A stretch of 7,376 bases of DNA from Actinomycetales bacterium. Its GTDB lineage: Bacteria > Actinomycetota > Actinomycetes > Actinomycetales > Cellulomonadaceae. Location: positions 1 through 7,376 of the forward strand of contig JAAZAC010000315.1 of NCBI GenBank assembly GCA_012514545.1. The letters are read 5' to 3'. Of this stretch, positions 1 to 5,101 are shown piece after piece (the first letter of the stretch is position 1; every line of letters starts with the position of its first letter). The notes beneath the pieces were generated by a model. It was given only the letters and a program-made list of their open reading frames with translations, was not told the origin of the DNA and searched no databases. Made by a program: the position numbers and the translations under genes.

Positions 1-677
1 AAGGCGGGACCGGCCTCGGTGACGCCGAGGTGGAGCGGCCAGTCACCTCGCTCGGCCAGCATCTCGTAGGCGCGGACCATCGTGACCACGTCATGGTGCT
101 TCACCGAGATCTTGAAGTCGTGGAAGTCGTGCTCCTCGAAGAGCGACGCCTCCCACACCGCGGACTCCACGAGCGCCTCCGGCGTCGCCGAGCCGTACTT
201 GGCGAGCAGCCGCGGGTCGAGCGAGCCCGCGTTGACCCCGATCCGCAGCGAGACCCCCGCGTCCGCCGCCGCGCGCGCGATCGCGCCGACCTGGTCGTCG
301 AACTTGCGGATGTTGCCCGGGTTGACGCGCACCCCCGCGCACCCGGCGTCGATCGCGGCGAACACGTACTTCGGCTGGAAGTGGATGTCGGCGATGACCG
401 GGATCTGCGACTTCTTCGCGATGATCGGCAGCGCGTCGGCGTCGTCCTGGCTGGGGACGGCGACGCGGACGATGTCGCAGCCGGCCGCCGTGAGCTCGGC
501 GATCTGCTGCAGCGTGGCGTTGATGTCGGTCGTGGGCGTCGTCGTCATCGACTGCACGCTGACCGGCGCGCCGCCGCCGACGAGGACCTTGCCGACCCGG
601 ATCTGCCTGGTGGGCCGCCGGGGGGCCAGCACGGGCGGGGGCGCGGCCGGCATGCCGAGGTTGATGGGGGTGCTCAC
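1..677 (-). CDS. ispG: 4-hydroxy-3-methylbut-2-enyl diphosphate synthase IspG (GcpE), N-terminal part, cut by left window edge
   Basis: IspG is the iron-sulfur enzyme that reductively opens methylerythritol cyclodiphosphate (MEcPP) to HMBPP, the penultimate step of the MEP isoprenoid pathway in the cytosol. I translated the minus strand from the GTG at 675-677 and the frame stays open to the window edge, giving 225 residues of a protein that is usually about 380-390. Visible family landmarks of the TIM-barrel domain are VQSMTTT (41-47), RVAVPSQDDADALP (71-84), ADIHF (96-100), VRVNPGNI (116-123), RIGVNAGSLD (145-154), SVKHH (191-195) and LGVTEAG (217-223). The C-terminal [4Fe-4S] domain with its cysteines lies outside the window. 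The start gives VSTPINLGMPAAPPPVLAPR, the typical actinobacterial N-terminus. It lies downstream of rseP on the same strand after 163 bases, so it could be read from rseP, from its own promoter, or both. Identification is very secure; only the exact start is open. Confidence 0.96.
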   Translation of the reverse strand, partial: MSTPINLGMPAAPPPVLAPRRPTRQIRVGKVLVGGGAPVSVQSMTTTPTTDINATLQQIAELTAAGCDIVRVAVPSQDDADALPIIAKKSQIPVIADIHFQPKYVFAAIDAGCAGVRVNPGNIRKFDDQVGAIARAAADAGVSLRIGVNAGSLDPRLLAKYGSATPEALVESAVWEASLFEEHDFHDFKISVKHHDVVTMVRAYEMLAERGDWPLHLGVTEAGPA

Positions 678-683
678 CGGTCC

Positions 684-689
684 AGTATC
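684..689 (-). promoter_or_regulatory. Candidate -10 hexamer for ispG (possibly leaderless)
   Basis: On the minus strand GATACT is followed by exactly six bases and then the GTG start of ispG. It fits the minimal -10 pattern NANNNT and would place transcription initiation at or next to the start codon. No convincing -35 is visible. A competing reading is that GAGGG (689-693), which overlaps it, is a Shine-Dalgarno with a rather long 11-base spacer. Confidence 0.35.
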
Positions 690-756
690 CCTCGCCCCGC
701 GCGGGCGACCGTCCGGGGGCGGCCCGCCGCGCGGCTCCTTCACCGAACCTGCCCGA

Positions 757-791
757 CGCCGCCCGGTCGCCCGGCGCCGCCCGGTCGCCGG
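757..791. repeat. Two-copy tandem repeat, 18-base unit, in the rseP-ispG gap
   Basis: CGCCGCCCGGTCGCCCGG at 757-774 is immediately repeated at 775-791 with one C missing. Within it CCGGCG (771-776) and CGCCGG (786-791) form an inverted repeat around a 9-base loop, which could fold in the rseP 3' transcript. There is no T tract, so I do not call it an intrinsic terminator. The unit is not recognised as any named element. Confidence 0.7.
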
Positions 792-797
792 CGCAGT

Positions 798-849
798 TCC
801 GTCCGCCCGTCCCGTCCGCCCGTGCCGTCAGCCCGTCCCGTCAGCCCGT
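798..849. repeat. Four-copy tandem repeat, 13-base unit, overlapping the rseP stop
   Basis: Four adjacent 13-base units (798-810, 811-823, 824-836, 837-849) share the core CCGTCNGCCCGT on the plus strand. Units 1 and 2 have C and units 3 and 4 have A at the N position. On the minus strand the rightmost unit reads ACGGGCTGACGGG and contains the last sense codons (Thr, Gly) and the TGA stop of rseP. The other three lie just past the stop. Because the stop falls in the first unit read, copy-number change among the others would not alter the protein. Confidence 0.85.
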
Positions 850-2154
850 GACCGGAACGACGAGGTCGGCGATGACGAGGAACAGGCCGAGCCCGATGAG
901 CACCGCGAACACGCCGTAGGCGAGCGGCATCATCCGCGCCATGTCCGCCGGCCGCGGCCGCGGCAGCCCGCGCAGCCGGGCCCACTGCCGCTTCGCGCCC
1001 TCCCAGAGCGCGCCCGCGACGTGCCCGCCGTCGAGCGGCAGCAGCGGGACGAGGTTGAACACGAAGAGCGCGATGTTGAGCGAGCCGACGAGGCTCACCA
1101 TCGCCGCGACCCGGTCCGCCACGGTGAGCTCCGACACGCTCGCGACCTGCCCGGCGACCTGCGCCACGCCCACGAGCCCGACGACGCCCGCGGGGTCGCG
1201 CTCGCCGGCGCCCACGATCGCGCGGCCGATGTCGGCGACCTGCCACGGCAGCCGCACGATCGTCTGCACGGTCTGCCACACGAGCTCCCCGACGAGCGGG
1301 ACCGCCTCCGCGACCGGCACGGGCCGGCGCCCCGTCGTCGGGCTGATGCCGACGTACCGGATCACCTCGGTGACGACCTCGCCGTCCTCCTCGACGACCC
1401 GGTTGTCCTCGCCGAACACGGGCCGCTCGGTCTCGACGGGGTTCACCAGGAGCGTGAGCCGCTCGCCGTCGCGCTCGACGACGAGCGGGATGCCCACGCC
1501 CTCGCTCCCCCGGACCGCCGCCTGGAAGTCGGACCACTCGGTGATCGGCCGGCCGTCGAACTCGACGAGCACGTCCCCCACCTCGACGCCGGCCTCGTCG
1601 GCGGGGCTCGGCGGGTCGTCGGCGGTGCACTCGCGGTCCTGCGGCTCGTCCGCGGGCAGCACGCACCGGCCCACCATGCCGACGGTGGTCGTCGCCTCCG
1701 CGACGCCGTGCGTGACGAGCACGCCGCCGAGCAGCAGCGCCCCCACGACGAGGTTGATGAGCGTCCCGCCCGCCATGACCACGAGCTTCTTCGGCGTGCT
1801 GAGCCGGTAGAACGCGCGGTGGTCCTCGCCGGGCGGGATCTCCTCGGCGCTCGCCCGGCGCGCCTCCGCGACCATCTGCCCGACGACGCCGCGCGGCTTC
1901 TCGTCCTCGGCCCCGACGGCGTGCGCCGGGGGCAGCATGCCGACGAGCCGCACGTACCCGCCGAGCGGGATCGCCTTGAGGCCGTACTCCGTCTCGCCGC
2001 GCGTGGTGGACCACAGCGTGGGCCCGAAGCCGACCATGTACCGCGGCACGCGCACCCCGAACCGCTTCGCGGGGATCATGTGCCCCAGCTCGTGCAGCCC
2101 GATGGAGACGAGCAGGCCGACGACGAGCACGGCGATCCCGACGACGGTCGCCAT
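841..2154 (-). CDS. rseP: Site-2 intramembrane zinc metalloprotease, M50 family (RseP/Rip1-like) with PDZ domain
   Basis: A 437-residue membrane protease of the family that cuts membrane-embedded anti-sigma factors and other single-pass proteins within the bilayer (E. coli RseP, M. tuberculosis Rip1). The first membrane helix (about 4-24) runs into the zinc motif HELGH at 21-25. GFGPTLWSTTRGETEYGLKA (42-61) is the conserved stretch after it. A second helix spans about 127-149, an extracytoplasmic PDZ domain about 180-245, and the second catalytic motif NLVPLLPLDGG is at 367-377, with Asp375 the expected zinc ligand. A last helix is at about 411-434. Only two cysteines occur, C164 and C176, flanking the start of the PDZ region. 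Residues 75-115 form a charged insertion longer than in Rip1. The ATG at 2154 was chosen because a strong ribosome site lies directly upstream and the N-terminus matches the family. It sits in the usual dxr-rseP-ispG order, although an opposite-strand regulator gene separates it from dxr. Its substrate cannot be told from this window. Confidence 0.94.
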   Translation of the reverse strand: MATVVGIAVLVVGLLVSIGLHELGHMIPAKRFGVRVPRYMVGFGPTLWSTTRGETEYGLKAIPLGGYVRLVGMLPPAHAVGAEDEKPRGVVGQMVAEARRASAEEIPPGEDHRAFYRLSTPKKLVVMAGGTLINLVVGALLLGGVLVTHGVAEATTTVGMVGRCVLPADEPQDRECTADDPPSPADEAGVEVGDVLVEFDGRPITEWSDFQAAVRGSEGVGIPLVVERDGERLTLLVNPVETERPVFGEDNRVVEEDGEVVTEVIRYVGISPTTGRRPVPVAEAVPLVGELVWQTVQTIVRLPWQVADIGRAIVGAGERDPAGVVGLVGVAQVAGQVASVSELTVADRVAAMVSLVGSLNIALFVFNLVPLLPLDGGHVAGALWEGAKRQWARLRGLPRPRPADMARMMPLAYGVFAVLIGLGLFLVIADLVVPVTG

Positions 2155-2170
2155 CGCACCTCCCACCTCC
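2155..2170 (-). promoter_or_regulatory. Doubled Shine-Dalgarno for rseP
   Basis: On the minus strand two GGAGG motifs precede the ATG at 2154: one at 2159-2163 with a 4-base spacer and one at 2166-2170 with an 11-base spacer. This fixes the rseP start and contrasts with ispG and dxr, which lack a good site. Confidence 0.75.
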
Positions 2171-2289
2171 GGGCGCCGGCGCGCCCGCCGCGGACCATCA
2201 TCCCCTGCCCGGGCGGGTGCTCCGGGACCTCGTGCCCGCGCGGTGGCCGCGTGGCGCCCGCGAGCCACCGAGCGGGCTGCCCCCGCGGA

Positions 2290-2319
2290 TTGCGGAGCGG
2301 CCGCCCACGCGAGCAGGAT
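2290..2319 (+). promoter_or_regulatory. Candidate promoter for the Lrp/AsnC gene
   Basis: TTGCGG (2290-2295) and CAGGAT (2314-2319) are separated by 18 bases and resemble weak -35 and -10 elements. CAGGAT ends six bases before the ATG at 2326. The same bases contain AGGA (2315-2318), a reasonable Shine-Dalgarno with a 7-base spacer, so the two readings compete. The rest of the divergent spacer (2155-2325) must also hold the rseP promoter, but I found no clear one there and no good match to the Lrp consensus. Confidence 0.25.
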
Positions 2320-2325
2320 CGCGTC

Positions 2326-2778
2326 ATGAGCGCGCCGCTGGACGACCTCTCCCTGGCGATCATCGCGCAGCTGCAGGAGGACGGGCGGCGCCCGTACGCG
2401 GCCATCGGCAAGGCCGTCGGCCTCTCCGAGACCGCGGTCCGCCAGCGCGTCCAGCGCCTGGTGGAGACCGGCGTCGTGCAGATCGTCGCGGTGACCGACC
2501 CCCACCGGATGGGGCTCATCCGGCACGCGATGATCGGCATCCGCGCCGAGGGCGACCTCCAGCGGGTCGCCGACGCCCTCGCGGCGATGGACGAGGTCGT
2601 CTACGTCGTCATCACGGCCGGCACGTTCGACATCCTCGCCGAGGTGCTCTGCGCCGACGACGAGGAGCTCCTCGGCATCCTCAACGACCGCATCCGGACG
2701 CTGCCCGGCGTCGTCGGCACCGAGACGTTCGTGTACCTCAAGGTGCGCAAGCAGCTCTCGACGTACCGCCGGCCCTGA
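2326..2778 (+). CDS. Lrp/AsnC-family transcriptional regulator
   Basis: A 150-residue protein of typical Lrp/AsnC length. These are DNA-binding dimers or octamers that sense amino acids or related metabolites. The N-terminal winged helix-turn-helix covers about 5-60, with LSLAIIAQLQEDGRRPYAAI (8-27) and the recognition region GLSETAVRQRVQRL (32-45). The C-terminal RAM effector domain covers about 66-140 and shows the family GTFDI motif at 99-103 and the closing strand GTETFVYLKV (131-140). The ATG at 2326 gives the standard N-terminus and AGGA lies seven bases upstream. It is divergent from rseP across 171 bases, and its stop is four bases from the dxr stop on the other strand. Lrp members often control a neighbouring transport or amino acid gene, but none is present here, so its ligand and targets are unknown. 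Autoregulation from the spacer is plausible but not shown. Confidence 0.93.
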   Translation: MSAPLDDLSLAIIAQLQEDGRRPYAAIGKAVGLSETAVRQRVQRLVETGVVQIVAVTDPHRMGLIRHAMIGIRAEGDLQRVADALAAMDEVVYVVITAGTFDILAEVLCADDEELLGILNDRIRTLPGVVGTETFVYLKVRKQLSTYRRP

Positions 2779-2782
2779 CGGC

Positions 2783-3961
2783 TCAGCGCGCGCCGAGCAC
2801 CTCGCGCGCGGCGGCCCGGGCCCACGCGTCGGCGGCGAGGACCGCGTCGAGGTCGAGGTCGGCCGCGGGCGTCCCGGCGTGCCGCGCGAGGACGCGCTCG
2901 ACGGTCGCGACGACGTCGCCGAACCGGATCCGGCCCGCGAGGAAGGCGGCGACGCACTCCTCGTTCGCGGCGTTGTAGACGGCCGGGTGGGTCGCCGACG
3001 CCGCGACGGCCTCGCGCGCGAGCCGCACCGCCGGGAAGGTCTCCTCGTCGAGGGGCTCGAAGGTCCACGTCGCGGCGGACGTCCAGTCGCACGCCGGGGC
3101 GACGGCCGCCAGCCGCTCCGGCCAGGACAGGCCGAGCGCGATCGGCAGCCGCATGTCCGGCGGCGAGGCCTGCGCGACCGTCGAGCCGTCGACGAACTCG
3201 ACCATCGAGTGCACGACCGACTGCGGGTGCACGACGACGGCGATGTCCTCGACCGGGACGTCGAAGAGCAGGTGGGCCTCGACCAGCTCGAGGGCCTTGT
3301 TGACGAGCGTCGCGGAGTTCACCGTGACGACCGGCCCCATCGACCACGTCGGGTGCGCGAGCGCCTCCTCGGGCGTCGCGTCCGCGATCTCGGCCGCCGC
3401 GCGCCCGCGGAAGGGGCCGCCGGACGCGGTGAGCACGAGCCGGCGGACGTCGGCGCGCCGCCCGGCCCGCAGGCACTGCCAGATCGCCGAGTGCTCGGAG
3501 TCGACGGGCACGACCTGGTCCTGCCGCCGCCGCGCCGCCGTCACGAGCGGCCCCCCGACGACGAGCGACTCCTTGTTCGCCAGCGCGAGCGTGCTGCCGG
3601 CGCCGAGCGCGGCGAGCGTGGGGCCGAGCCCGACGGCGCCCGTGATCCCGTTGAGCACGACGTCGGCCCCGGAGCCCGCGAGCGTCGTGGCGGCGTCGGG
3701 GCCGAGGAGGAGCTCGGGCTGGGGGCGGCCCGGCGCGAGGTCGGCGAACGCGGCCCGGACGGCGTCCGCGGCGCCCGCGTCGGCGAGCGCGACGACGGGC
3801 GTGCCCGTCGCCGCGGCCTGCTCGGCGACGAGCCGCGGGTCGGCGCCCCCCGCCGCCAGGCCGGCGACGGCGAACCTCCCGGGGTGCCGGGCCAGGACGT
3901 CGAGCGCCTGCGTGCCGACGGAGCCGGTCGAGCCGAGGACGACGACGCTGCGCGGCTTCAC
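2783..3961 (-). CDS. dxr: 1-deoxy-D-xylulose-5-phosphate reductoisomerase (Dxr/IspC)
   Basis: Dxr rearranges and reduces 1-deoxyxylulose 5-phosphate with NADPH to 2-C-methylerythritol 4-phosphate, the first committed MEP step and the fosmidomycin target. The protein has 392 residues, normal for the family. Seen in order: the NADPH-binding loop GSTGSVG (10-16), NGITGAVG (104-111), LANKESLV (127-134), the metal site VDSEHS (153-158, with D154 and E156), SGGPFR (180-185), HPTWSMG (203-209), VNSATLVNKALE (214-225, with S216, N221, K222 and metal ligand E225), HPQSVVHSMVEF (245-256) and NAANEECVAAF (330-340). All expected catalytic residues are present. The GTG at 3959-3961 fits the family N-terminus. 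A GTG six codons upstream is also in frame, and neither has a good Shine-Dalgarno. It is divergent from the PH-domain gene across 69 bases and converges on the Lrp gene with a 4-base gap, so it is transcribed alone or only with genes to its left. Confidence 0.96.
   Translation of the reverse strand: MKPRSVVVLGSTGSVGTQALDVLARHPGRFAVAGLAAGGADPRLVAEQAAATGTPVVALADAGAADAVRAAFADLAPGRPQPELLLGPDAATTLAGSGADVVLNGITGAVGLGPTLAALGAGSTLALANKESLVVGGPLVTAARRRQDQVVPVDSEHSAIWQCLRAGRRADVRRLVLTASGGPFRGRAAAEIADATPEEALAHPTWSMGPVVTVNSATLVNKALELVEAHLLFDVPVEDIAVVVHPQSVVHSMVEFVDGSTVAQASPPDMRLPIALGLSWPERLAAVAPACDWTSAATWTFEPLDEETFPAVRLAREAVAASATHPAVYNAANEECVAAFLAGRIRFGDVVATVERVLARHAGTPAADLDLDAVLAADAWARAAAREVLGAR
2787..2810. 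terminator. Candidate hairpin past the Lrp gene stop, inside the dxr 3' end
   Basis: CGCGCG (2787-2792), one unpaired C (2793), CGAG (2794-2797), loop CAC, CTCG (2801-2804) and CGCGCG (2805-2810) form a ten-pair stem with one bulge. It begins eight bases after the Lrp-gene stop and could slow polymerase or protect the 3' end of that transcript. There is no following T run, and the sequence also codes for the dxr C-terminus, so this is only a candidate. Confidence 0.3.
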
Positions 3962-3967
3962 CCGGGC

Positions 3968-3973
3968 ATTGTC
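3968..3973 (-). promoter_or_regulatory. Candidate -10 hexamer for dxr (possibly leaderless)
   Basis: On the minus strand GACAAT is followed by six bases (GCCCGG) and then the dxr GTG start. This is the same spacing seen at ispG and would give an mRNA starting at the start codon. No good -35 lies 16-18 bases upstream, and no clear Shine-Dalgarno competes with it. Confidence 0.35.
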
Positions 3974-4030
3974 CCGCACGCGGCCCCGGACGGCGGACAG
4001 GGCGGGATGCGGGGTGGCATGATCCGCGCC

Positions 4031-4540
4031 ATGGTCAAGGAGTCGATGCTCGCCGCGGGCGAGCAGGTCGTGTTCCGCGCGCACTCACACTGGAAGAACA
4101 TCTTCTGGCCGGTGGTGCTCACCCTGGTCGTGGGCGCGCTCGTCACGCTCGCCCTGCTCGAGTGGCTGCCGAGCCCGGAGGACCACGCCTGGCAGCGCTG
4201 GACCGTCGTGGTCGTCGCGGTGCTCGTCGTCGTCCCCTTCGGCCTCTGGCCGGTCGTGACCTGGCTCGCGTCGACGGACACGCTGACGACGCGCCGCCTC
4301 ATCAGCCGCAGCGGCGTGTTCACCCGGCAGGGCCGCGACATCCCGATCGACCGCGTGCACTCGGTCAGCTACCGGCGCTCGCTCCTGGACCGGATGCTCG
4401 GCTCGGGCACGCTCGTCGTGCAGACCGCGGGCGACGACAGCGACGTCGAGCTGCACGACGTCGCGCGGATCGAGAAGCGCATGCTCCAGATGCAGGAGCT
4501 CATCCTCGACGCGGAGATCCCCGCCGAGGGCGAGGCCTGA
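4031..4540 (+). CDS. Small membrane protein with bacterial PH domain (bPH2/DUF304 type)
   Basis: A 169-residue protein of unknown function. A short cytosolic N-terminus (MVKESMLAAGEQVVFRAHSH) leads to two hydrophobic helices at about 23-45 and 57-79. These are followed by a bacterial PH-like domain at about 80-155, with TDTLTTRRLISRSGVFTR (82-99), IPIDRVHSVSYRRSLLDRML (104-123), GSGTLVVQTAG (124-134) and IEKRMLQMQELI (147-158). This layout is common for actinobacterial PH-domain membrane proteins; the cytosolic domain may bind lipid or a protein partner, but no activity is established. I chose the ATG at 4031 because MLAAGEQVVFRAHSHWK matches where such proteins usually begin. ATGs at 4019 and 4007 are in frame, and GGGGTGG just before 4019 makes that start possible. 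It is divergent from dxr and ends three bases before the stop of the opposing DivIVA-repeat gene. Confidence 0.88.
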   Translation: MVKESMLAAGEQVVFRAHSHWKNIFWPVVLTLVVGALVTLALLEWLPSPEDHAWQRWTVVVVAVLVVVPFGLWPVVTWLASTDTLTTRRLISRSGVFTRQGRDIPIDRVHSVSYRRSLLDRMLGSGTLVVQTAGDDSDVELHDVARIEKRMLQMQELILDAEIPAEGEA

Positions 4541-4543
4541 CGC

Positions 4544-5101
4544 TCACTCGACCCCGAGGAGCACCTCCACGGCGCGGTCGAAGAACGCGTCGACCGGGCC
4601 CTCCGCGTACGCGGCGTGCCCGCTCGCGCGCCGGAACGTGGCGGAGCGGATCTCGTCCGACGTCAGCGGCGCGCCGCGGTCGAAGTAGTCGATGAGCCGG
4701 CGGCACAGCGCGTCGACGTCCTCGGGGGCGTACCCCTGCTCGCCGCGGTGGGCGGGCGCGAACCGCTTGCCGTCGGGCCGACGCAGGCGCTCGTAGAGCG
4801 TGCGTGCCCGCGAGGCCACGTGCTCCATCCACGCCTGCTGCCCGTGCGCGGCCACGAACTCGGCGCGCTCCCGGGCGGCGAAGGCCCGCTCGAGCCGGTC
4901 GAGCGCGGCGTCGACGCTCGCCGGCACGTAGCCGCCGCGCACCAGGTCGAAGGCGACCCGCCGCACGTCCTCGCCGGTCACCGGCTCCACCCTGTCCCCC
5001 TCGTACGCCCGGCGGGCGTGCTGGAAGAAGGTGTCGACCTGGTCCGGGTCGTAGCCCGTCCGCAGCGCGCCGACCGTGCGGAACATCCTGCTCTTCGTCA
5101 T
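4544..5101 (-). CDS. DivIVA-domain repeat protein
   Basis: A 185-residue soluble protein that resembles the small actinobacterial DivIVA-domain repeat proteins. DivIVA/Wag31 itself is a polar, membrane-curvature-associated scaffold, but the function of the repeat proteins is not established. Four copies of a GYxxxxVD-type motif are visible: GYDPDQVDTFF (16-26), GYVPASVDAAL (57-67), GYAPEDVDALC (123-133) and a diverged AYAEGPVDAFF (164-174). Copies 1-2 and 3-4 are both 41 residues apart, and the linkers match (PVTGEDVRRVAF at 40-51 and PLTSDEIRSATF at 145-156), so the gene looks like a duplicated pair. There is no long coiled coil such as full DivIVA has, and no membrane helix or signal peptide. 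The ATG overlaps the rlmN stop (ATGA) and follows a strong Shine-Dalgarno. It is the last gene of the frr-cdsA-rlmN run, and its stop is three bases from that of the PH-domain gene. Confidence 0.88.
   Translation of the reverse strand: MTKSRMFRTVGALRTGYDPDQVDTFFQHARRAYEGDRVEPVTGEDVRRVAFDLVRGGYVPASVDAALDRLERAFAARERAEFVAAHGQQAWMEHVASRARTLYERLRRPDGKRFAPAHRGEQGYAPEDVDALCRRLIDYFDRGAPLTSDEIRSATFRRASGHAAYAEGPVDAFFDRAVEVLLGVE

Noticed and set aside
757..849. CRISPR array or attachment site at the short repeats
   Set aside because: The units are 13 and 18 bases, directly abutting with no spacers, and there are no cas genes, integrase or phage genes in the window.
740..2014. Minus-strand open frame of 424 codons in another frame of rseP
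   Set aside because: It is a frame shadow of the M50 protease, composed mainly of Arg, Ala and Gly, while HELGH and LPLDGG lie in the real frame.
2155..2526. Upstream extension of rseP giving a 561-residue protein
   Set aside because: The extension runs antisense through the Lrp gene, is low in complexity and would displace the first membrane helix from the N-terminus. The ATG at 2154 has a strong Shine-Dalgarno and matches the family start.
82..2778. Very long plus-strand open frame of 898 codons
   Set aside because: Only its 3' end from 2326 is a real gene (the Lrp/AsnC regulator). The rest runs antisense to ispG and rseP and gives low-complexity Arg/Ala/Pro/Asp-rich sequence, as expected in GC-rich DNA with few stop codons.
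3962..4084. N-terminal extension of dxr to 433 residues
   Set aside because: It would overlap the start of the PH-domain gene, and the extra residues do not resemble Dxr. The protein starting at 3961 begins one short strand before the NADPH loop, as the family does.
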